A stretch of 49,575 nt of DNA, from positions 1-49,575 of the forward strand of contig JAUNNB010000007.1 of assembly GCA_030531645.1 (NCBI GenBank), given 5' to 3'. Positions 16,754 to 21,300 of this stretch are shown piece by piece (position 1 is the first letter of the stretch; each line of letters starts with the position of its first letter). The notes beneath the pieces are model-generated. The model was given only the letters and a program-made list of their open reading frames with translations. It ran no database searches and was not told where the DNA came from. The stretch comes from Candidatus Saccharimonadota bacterium. GTDB taxonomy: Bacteria; Patescibacteriota; Saccharimonadia; Saccharimonadales; Saccharimonadaceae. Position numbers and translations under genes: made by a program.

Positions 16754-16783
16754 AACCGTATCCTTTGTTTAGCTATTATCATC

Positions 16784-16813
16784 AAAAAAGCACGCAGAAT
16801 TTCTTCTGTGTGC
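16784..16813 (-). terminator. Leader terminator in front of the packaging operon
   Basis: Minus-strand GCACACAGAA, loop GAAA, TTCTGCGTGC, then six U residues; same length, loop and mismatch position as the copy at 9353-9382. It lies about ten nucleotides after the predicted start of promoter B. Confidence 0.75.
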
Positions 16814-16829
16814 GTATTGACTTATTTAT

Positions 16830-16838
16830 ATTATACCA
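16830..16838 (-). promoter_or_regulatory. Phage late-type promoter B (extended -10)
   Basis: TGGTATAAT in TTATGGTATAATATA, drives the packaging operon (16753 to 9447). The bases between the -10 and the hairpin (AAGTCAATnCGCACACA) are shared with promoter A. Confidence 0.65.
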
Positions 16839-16867
16839 TAAACGGATTAGTGAGACTAGGTGGCAGA

Positions 16868-16896
16868 TTGACTTATAAGGTGTTCTGTGCTACAAT
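16868..16896 (+). promoter_or_regulatory. Plus-strand promoter of the winged-helix gene
   Basis: TTGACT (16868-16873), 17 bp spacer, TACAAT (16891-16896) with a TG extension; divergent from promoter B. Predicted start about 16903. Confidence 0.7.
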
Positions 16897-16902
16897 GGTT
16901 TT

Positions 16903-16999
16903 AATTAATTGGCTAGTTTGACCTCAGGCTGACTCAACTCGGCTTGAGGTCTTCTGTGCTCACCTCAATTATGTAAACACATAAAATGGAGGTAATATT
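16903..16999 (+). promoter_or_regulatory. 97-nt leader with alternative hairpins
   Basis: GACCTCA (16920-16926) pairs with TGAGGTC (16945-16951). The same TGAGGT can instead pair with ACCTCAA (16962-16968). A small ATGT/ACAT hairpin (16971-16982) stands just before the GGAGG at 16988-16992. The alternatives suggest a regulated leader; no known class recognised. Confidence 0.4.
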
Positions 17000-17272
17000 T
17001 TGACTCTTGAGTATCTCAAGGTTGATAAGCGTATCATGAAAGAGTACGGCATTAACGCAGCCGTATTGCTTGAGCAAATTCGCTATTCATCTAAGATTCT
17101 ACCCAAGGATCAGAATGGATATTGCTACATAGACTCTAATTATTTGTGTTCGGAACTCGGATTAAAACGAAATACCTTCCTTAGAATACGACAGAAATTG
17201 ATAGAATCACATCTTATTGCTTGCAGAACTGGACATAACCAGAATGACAAGCCCAGATATAAATTGTTATAA
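17000..17272 (+). CDS. Winged-helix DNA-binding protein (TTG start)
   Basis: A 90-residue protein. YCYIDSNYLCSELGLKRNTFLRIRQKL around residues 47 to 73 reads as a helix-turn-helix of the winged-helix class, resembling the N-terminal domain of phage replication organisers and DnaD-like proteins; the usual C-terminal replication domain is absent. GGAGG lies seven bases before the TTG codon, the only credible start. Located beside a DnaA-box-like cluster and the integrase, so it may control replication or lysogeny. Function inferred. Confidence 0.65.
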   Translation: MTLEYLKVDKRIMKEYGINAAVLLEQIRYSSKILPKDQNGYCYIDSNYLCSELGLKRNTFLRIRQKLIESHLIACRTGHNQNDKPRYKLL

Positions 17273-17377
17273 TTGGAGATAGGCAATAATATGATTGGAG
17301 GCAACAGTTTCTCTGTTTTTTATTGCTTTATATGGTAGCGGAGCCTTTTTGTTTTTGTTAAAAACGTATCCCAGCTC

Positions 17378-17420
17378 TGTGGAAAAATACCCCATTTTTT
17401 GTGGATAACTTAGTGGAAAA
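17378..17420 (+). promoter_or_regulatory. DnaA-box-like cluster
   Basis: TGTGGAAAA (17378-17386), TGTGGATAA (17400-17408; exact reverse of the consensus TTATCCACA) and AGTGGAAAA (17412-17420), all in one orientation within 43 bp of AT-rich DNA. Confidence 0.4.
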
Positions 17421-17429
17421 GTTGATTCC

Positions 17430-17450
17430 GCTGTTTCAAAATGAAATAGC
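17430..17450 (+). repeat. 21-bp near-palindrome, copy 1
   Basis: GCTGTTTCA, central AAA, TGAAATAGC: an imperfect inverted repeat. An identical copy begins 34 bp downstream. Looks like an operator or a recombination accessory site just upstream of the integrase. Confidence 0.6.
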
Positions 17451-17463
17451 GTTTACAGAGAGC

Positions 17464-17484
17464 GCTGTTTCAAAATGAAATAGC
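17464..17484 (+). repeat. 21-bp near-palindrome, copy 2
   Basis: Identical in all 21 positions to the copy at 17430. Start-to-start distance of 34 bp is about three helical turns, so two dimers could bind the same face of DNA. Confidence 0.6.
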
Positions 17485-17536
17485 CATATAAAACTAAATA
17501 AAATAAACTAATAGTAATAAGGAGAATTTTGGCGGA

Positions 17537-18448
17537 ATGAATAACTATTGCGCATTCAAAAACTTTAAGCCAATGACTTATGACAAGCTTAATATAAGCC
17601 CAGGCCTTAGTAAAAAGGCGATAGCGTCGCAGATTAACGAGTATCTAGATTATTGTGCGAACGTAAGAAAAATGAGTCGAATGACTATGCATGCAAAAGA
17701 ATCGTCTCTAAGATTCTTTATGATAGAGTCTGGCTGCAACGACCTAAAAGAACTAACAAACGAACATTTTAACAAATTTGTAAAAATCGAAATAAATAGA
17801 GGTATCTCGGCGAGAACTATCAACACTAGGACATACCATATCATAACCTTGGTGAAATATTTTAGAGAGATAGGTATGAATATCCCTCTATGTATCCCCC
17901 TCATTATGAAACTCAAAGAGCTACCACCAAGAAGAGTATCTTATACATGTGAGGAGATAGAGGAAGTACTGCAAAATGCCACAGAGTTTGAGTACTTGCT
18001 AATAAAGTTAGGATTTGATACGGGGATGCGTATTTCTGAGATCACTAAGCTCAGCTATGAACAAATACATGGGAGGCGCATTAACTTTATTGGTAAGGGC
18101 ACAAAATCAAGGGAAGTTTATATGAGTATGGATTGTTGCCAGCGTCTAGCTAAGTATATCGATGCTCATAATATCACTAGTGGAAGAATCTGGTTAAATG
18201 CCTGGGGGTATCCTATGGGTGTGGATACTATAAGGCGAACAATGAAGAAAGCATTTATACGTTGTGGCCACGATGATTTCTATCCTCATGCATTGCGGCA
18301 CTCTTTTGGGACGGATATCCAAAGACGAGGTGCCGACATCATGGTAATTAAAGAAATGATGGGACATTCTAATGTTGCAACTACTGAACGCTACTTACAC
18401 GGATTCGAAGGGCAGTTACAAGGACTATTTGACGCATATAGGATCTAA
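17537..18448 (+). CDS. Tyrosine recombinase (prophage integrase)
   Basis: A 303-residue site-specific recombinase. Residues about 24 to 112 are the SAM-like core-binding domain. The catalytic domain shows R165 (GMRISE), K188/K190, H251 and R254 (HALRHSFG), H277 (MMGHSNV) and nucleophile Y286 (TTERYLHG). It inserts and, with helpers, excises the prophage at the tRNA-Lys site 270 bases downstream. No arm-type DNA-binding domain is present in front, so it resembles XerC/D-like short integrases. GGAG lies upstream but 12 bases away; an alternative GCGGA is closer. Confidence 0.92.
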   Translation: MNNYCAFKNFKPMTYDKLNISPGLSKKAIASQINEYLDYCANVRKMSRMTMHAKESSLRFFMIESGCNDLKELTNEHFNKFVKIEINRGISARTINTRTYHIITLVKYFREIGMNIPLCIPLIMKLKELPPRRVSYTCEEIEEVLQNATEFEYLLIKLGFDTGMRISEITKLSYEQIHGRRINFIGKGTKSREVYMSMDCCQRLAKYIDAHNITSGRIWLNAWGYPMGVDTIRRTMKKAFIRCGHDDFYPHALRHSFGTDIQRRGADIMVIKEMMGHSNVATTERYLHGFEGQLQGLFDAYRI

Positions 18449-18471
18449 AATAAAATAAGAGAGGTAGCAAG

Positions 18472-18494
18472 AAAACTCGATGGGGAGTTTTTTT
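18472..18494 (+). terminator. Terminator after the integrase
   Basis: AAAACTC (18472-18478) pairs with GAGTTTT (18485-18491), loop GATGGG, followed by a run of T. Confidence 0.65.
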
Positions 18495-18525
18495 GTTTGT
18501 TGTGGAAACTATTCCGCTTATGGTA

Positions 18526-18554
18526 TTGACAAAACTAACATAATTTGATACACT
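18526..18554 (+). promoter_or_regulatory. Promoter between integrase and attR
   Basis: TTGACA (18526-18531), 17 bp, TACACT (18549-18554) with TG extension. Its transcript would start near 18561 and run through about 150 nt without an open frame into the tRNA remnant. Confidence 0.65.
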
Positions 18555-18560
18555 AGGCTT

Positions 18561-18710
18561 AGTTGGAGTGCAAACACTATAACATTCTATAAGAAGATTA
18601 ACAATCTAGACGAATTAGGACCGGAACAACGCAATAGTACCGGGTTAATTCCGATGGATGTACTCTTCTTTTTCTTATTTTCATATTAAAGAAGAGGCGC
18701 TGCCTACCTG
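18561..18710 (+). other. Non-coding stretch with small hairpins, probable attP arm
   Basis: No open frame. Short hairpins are visible: AGTG/CACT at 18567-18578, AGATT/AATCT at 18595-18607, and a longer CTCTTCTTT/AAAGAAGAG pair (18663-18671 with 18688-18696). It may be an RNA made from the 18526 promoter or the integrase arm region of the phage attachment site. Confidence 0.35.
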
Positions 18711-18714
18711 AATA

Positions 18715-18774
18715 GGTTAGAGCACGAGCCTCTTAAGCTTGGTGTCGAGGGTTCGAGTCCCTCCCGGCTCACCA
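18715..18774 (+). tRNA. 3' part of tRNA-Lys(CTT); prophage attachment site attR
   Basis: From the D-arm side onward the sequence is a normal tRNA: anticodon stem CGAGC/GCTTG around loop CTCTTAA (anticodon CTT at 18732-18734), variable loop GTGTC, T arm GAGGG/CCCTC with TTCGAGT, acceptor 3' strand CCGGCTC, A, CCA. The 5' acceptor strand should read GAGCCGG, but the bases at the proper place are CGCTGCC, and the D stem pairs at only two of four positions. So the 5' half has been replaced, as at the distal end of a tRNA-integrated prophage. The intact gene should lie at attL, left of the window. Confidence 0.75.
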
Positions 18775-18777
18775 CAT

Positions 18778-18803
18778 AAAATAGACCTTCAAGGTCTTAT
18801 TTT
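18778..18803 (+). terminator. Terminator downstream of tRNA-Lys
   Basis: AGACCTT/AAGGTCT hairpin flanked by AAAAT and TTATTTT; works in either direction. Confidence 0.6.
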
Positions 18804-18818
18804 ATTACCATAAGCTTT

Positions 18819-18916
18819 ATGTAAAAATTACCGCAAGGAGTGAGTGGGAAGAAAGCTTGCTTTCTTATCCACGAACGACGCTAGCGGAAAAAATTACCTT
18901 TAGGTAATTTTTACAT
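18819..18916 (+). repeat. Large inverted repeat with nested alternative hairpin
   Basis: The 14-bp arms 18819-18832 and 18903-18916 are perfect inverted copies (ATGTAAAAATTACC). Inside are CCGC/GCGG and a GTGG-AAGAAAGC hairpin (18845-18872). The right arm can instead form a 10-bp hairpin with 18889-18898 that ends in TTTTT. Either a terminator/antiterminator pair or a small palindromic mobile element; no gene inside. Confidence 0.5.
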
Positions 18917-18950
18917 CACTGTGTGTGGAAAACGATTTTTTGAAAAACTC

Positions 18951-18977
18951 TTGACATCATCCACAGCCTGATATAAT
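18951..18977 (+). promoter_or_regulatory. Promoter of the gene at 19021
   Basis: TTGACA at 18951 and extended TGATATAAT at 18969-18977, spacer 15 bp; a second TATAAT overlaps at 18977-18982. Confidence 0.6.
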
Positions 18978-19020
18978 ATAATATTAATATTAGATATTAA
19001 AACAGACAGGATGCGAGGTT

Positions 19021-19539
19021 ATGTCTGAATTACCAGAAAAACAAATCAAGAGATTAAGGACCCTCATACAAGAGGCTGAAACAAATTTGGCTGCAGCAAA
19101 AGAGCTGTTAATTTCCGTGATTGGTGATGGCGATACCATTACTACCCCTCGCGATGTTGTCATTTCTGGTCCAGAAGGAAAAGTTATCGAAGGTGTCTTC
19201 GATGGCCAAATTATGATCGACCAAGAAGGCAAGAATTATCCTGTTCCTGCTAACTATGCATCCAAGTCCAAGCTTGTCGAAGGCGACATTATGAAGCTCA
19301 CTATCACTCCAGATGGTCGCTTCCTATACAAGCAGATTGGCCCAGTTGAACGCAAAACTGTCATCGGTACCCTCGTTCATCACGATGATAAATATTTCGT
19401 AGAAGTTTCCGGCAAGGAATATGAAGTTCTCTACGCATCGGTCACTTATTTCCGTCTCCATGAAGGCGCACAAGTCTCCGTTGTTATCCCTGCCAATAAC
19501 GAGCAAGCCACCTGGGCTGCAGTTGAAGCCGCATTATAA
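19021..19539 (+). CDS. Conserved hypothetical protein, coiled coil plus beta-barrel-like domain
   Basis: A 172-residue cytoplasmic protein I cannot assign. Residues 5 to 35 form a helix/coiled coil (KRLRTLIQEAETNLAAAKEL); residues about 50 to 165 are strand-rich with repeated glycine turns (GKVIEGVFDGQIMI, KLVEGDIMKLTI, RFLYKQIGPVER), suggesting one or two small barrels. It has its own promoter and terminator, and sits next to translation genes (serS, hpf). It may be a nucleic-acid-binding factor, but that is only a guess from fold style. It is not elongation factor P. Confidence 0.8.
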   Translation: MSELPEKQIKRLRTLIQEAETNLAAAKELLISVIGDGDTITTPRDVVISGPEGKVIEGVFDGQIMIDQEGKNYPVPANYASKSKLVEGDIMKLTITPDGRFLYKQIGPVERKTVIGTLVHHDDKYFVEVSGKEYEVLYASVTYFRLHEGAQVSVVIPANNEQATWAAVEAAL

Positions 19540-19567
19540 AGAGCTCTATTCCAAGAGCTCTTTTTTT
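19539..19567 (+). terminator. Terminator between the hypothetical gene and serS
   Basis: AAGAGCTC (19539-19546), 8-nt loop, GAGCTCTT (19555-19562) and a run of T. Confidence 0.85.
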
Positions 19568-19568
19568 G

Positions 19569-19577
19569 TGCTATAAT
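19569..19577 (+). promoter_or_regulatory. serS promoter (extended -10)
   Basis: TGcTATAAT directly after the preceding terminator; predicted leader about 17 nt. Confidence 0.65.
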
Positions 19578-19600
19578 ACACCTTGAGAATAAGGAGCAAT

Positions 19601-20845
19601 ATGTTAGATATTAATTTTATTCGCGAGAATCGCAAACTTGTCGAAAAATCTGCGCGTGAAAAAAACTACAAAGTCAACTTTGATGAACTAATTCGTCTCG
19701 ATGACGAACGTCGTGACTTTCTTGCCAAGGCTGAAAAGCTTCGCGCTAAACGCAATGCTATCGCAGCCAAGATGAAAGGTGGCAAACCTTCGCTCGAACT
19801 TATGACTGAAGGGAAAGAAATCAAAGAGAAACTCGCCGGAGTTGAAAAAGAGCTTACCAAATCTACTGATCGTTTCAATCAGGCTCTCAAAACAGTACCA
19901 AATGTCTTCTTTGATGATGTGCCTCTAGGCGATGAAGAATGCTCCGTTGAAATCAAAACTTGGGGTGAGTGTAAAGAAACCGGCGTTGATCACCTCGACT
20001 TCGCTACTGAACGCGGTTGGCTCGACTTTGAGCGTGGTGCCAAAGTAGCAGGCGCTAAGTTCTATTATCTAAAAGGCGACCTCGCCCTCCTAGAAAACGC
20101 CATTATTCAATATGCTATCCGCAAGGTCACCGAAAAGGGCTTCACCTATATGACTGTTCCTGATATGGTGTCTTCCAAGATTCTCGAAGGTGTCGGTTTT
20201 GCTCCTCGCACCTCCGAACAGTCTGATGAATACTACATCGAAGGCGAAGATCTCGCTATGATTGCTACCGCCGAAATGCCTATCACAGGCTACCACATGG
20301 ATGAAATTATCCCTGAAGAGAATCTCCCTCTCTTCTATGCCGGTCTCTCCGCATGTTTCCGCAAGGAAGCTGGCGCTTACGGTAAATATACCCGCGGCCT
20401 CTTCCGTGTCCATCAGTTTAATAAGCTCGAGATGTATGCCTTCTGTCTCCCAGAGAAGAGTAAAGAAGTCCACGAGCATATCCGTGAAATCGAAGAGGAA
20501 ATCTGGCAAGAAATCGGTATTCCATATCATGTCATCAACATTGCCGCTGGCGACCTCGGTTGCCCTGCCGCCAAAAAATACGACATCGAATATTGGAGCC
20601 CAGTGAATCAGAAATACCAAGAGCTCACATCCTGCTCTAACTGTACAGATTTCCAAGCACGCTCACTTAATATTCGTGTTCGCAGAAAAGATGGCACCGT
20701 CGAGATCCTTCACACCTTAAATGGCACCGCAGTATCTCTCGCACGCACCCTCGTCGCCCTCATTGAGAATTATGCCACTGAAGATGGCCGTTTAGTCATT
20801 CCGGAAGTTCTTCGTCCATACATGAATGGCCGTGACGTGATATAA
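19601..20845 (+). CDS. serS: Seryl-tRNA synthetase
   Basis: A 414-residue class II synthetase that charges tRNA-Ser. The N-terminal coiled-coil arm (residues about 25 to 100) grips the long variable arm of the tRNA. Motif 2 is visible as FRKEAGAYGKYTRGLFRVHQF and motif 3 as LNGTAVSLARTLVALIEN near the end. The start MLDINFIREN is set by AAGGAG five bases upstream; an in-frame ATG 18 bases earlier lies before this site and is rejected. The last codons GTG-ATA-TAA form part of the hpf promoter. Confidence 0.97.
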   Translation: MLDINFIRENRKLVEKSAREKNYKVNFDELIRLDDERRDFLAKAEKLRAKRNAIAAKMKGGKPSLELMTEGKEIKEKLAGVEKELTKSTDRFNQALKTVPNVFFDDVPLGDEECSVEIKTWGECKETGVDHLDFATERGWLDFERGAKVAGAKFYYLKGDLALLENAIIQYAIRKVTEKGFTYMTVPDMVSSKILEGVGFAPRTSEQSDEYYIEGEDLAMIATAEMPITGYHMDEIIPEENLPLFYAGLSACFRKEAGAYGKYTRGLFRVHQFNKLEMYAFCLPEKSKEVHEHIREIEEEIWQEIGIPYHVINIAAGDLGCPAAKKYDIEYWSPVNQKYQELTSCSNCTDFQARSLNIRVRRKDGTVEILHTLNGTAVSLARTLVALIENYATEDGRLVIPEVLRPYMNGRDVI

Positions 20846-20846
20846 T
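20838..20846 (+). promoter_or_regulatory. hpf promoter overlapping the serS stop
   Basis: TGATATAAT; the serS TAA is 20843-20845, inside the box. Confidence 0.6.
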
Positions 20847-20864
20847 TAGAGTGTAAGGAGTTTT

Positions 20865-21227
20865 ATGATAGAAAAAGTTGAAATTAGTGGAAGTAATAAT
20901 TATAAAATTACTGATAATTTCCAAAAATATGTTGAAAAACGCATCGGCAAACTAGACCGATATCTTCCACGCACACACAAAAAAGATATTATTGCTCGTA
21001 TTGTTGTAACTGAAGTAGATCGTGCACACGGCAACAAATATGAAATTTCTGTCGCTATGGAAATTCCTGGTGGTAAAGTTATTGCTGCTCGTGATGAATG
21101 CTCCAATGTTTTTGCTGGTATCGATATCCTTGAAGCCAAGATGATGAACCAAATCCGTCGCTTCAAAACCGAAATTTCGCCAAAACACAGCAAAAACCCA
21201 TTTTCTCGCCTAGTTCGTAGGAAATAA
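20865..21227 (+). CDS. hpf: Ribosome hibernation promoting factor, short form
   Basis: A 120-residue HPF/YfiA-type protein: N-terminal KVEISGSNNYKITDNFQKYVEKRIGKLDRY, the strand ARIVVTEVDRAHGNKYEISVAM-like core and the helix AGIDILEAKMMNQIRRFK are the family pattern. It binds the 30S decoding centre and silences ribosomes during stress or starvation. Lacks the C-terminal dimerisation domain of long HPF. AAGGAG lies seven bases before the start. Lies between serS and secA, with its own extended -10. Confidence 0.9.
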   Translation: MIEKVEISGSNNYKITDNFQKYVEKRIGKLDRYLPRTHKKDIIARIVVTEVDRAHGNKYEISVAMEIPGGKVIAARDECSNVFAGIDILEAKMMNQIRRFKTEISPKHSKNPFSRLVRRK

Positions 21228-21300
21228 CCCTTTATTTATTCTCTATTTTATGGTAGAATAACCCTATAATATTATCCAGAGTTTTGGAGGATTTGGTCGT

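Noticed and set aside
17430-17484. Start of a CRISPR array
   Set aside because: Only two repeats, 13-bp gap, no cas genes; better read as operators.
18698-18774. Complete, functional tRNA-Lys
   Set aside because: Acceptor 5' strand CGCTGCC cannot pair with CCGGCTC and the D stem pairs at two of four positions; an intron was considered, but no GAGCCGG half is found in the 200 bases upstream.
19021-19539. Elongation factor P
   Set aside because: Size and position next to serS suggested it, but none of the EF-P domains or its modified-lysine loop can be found.
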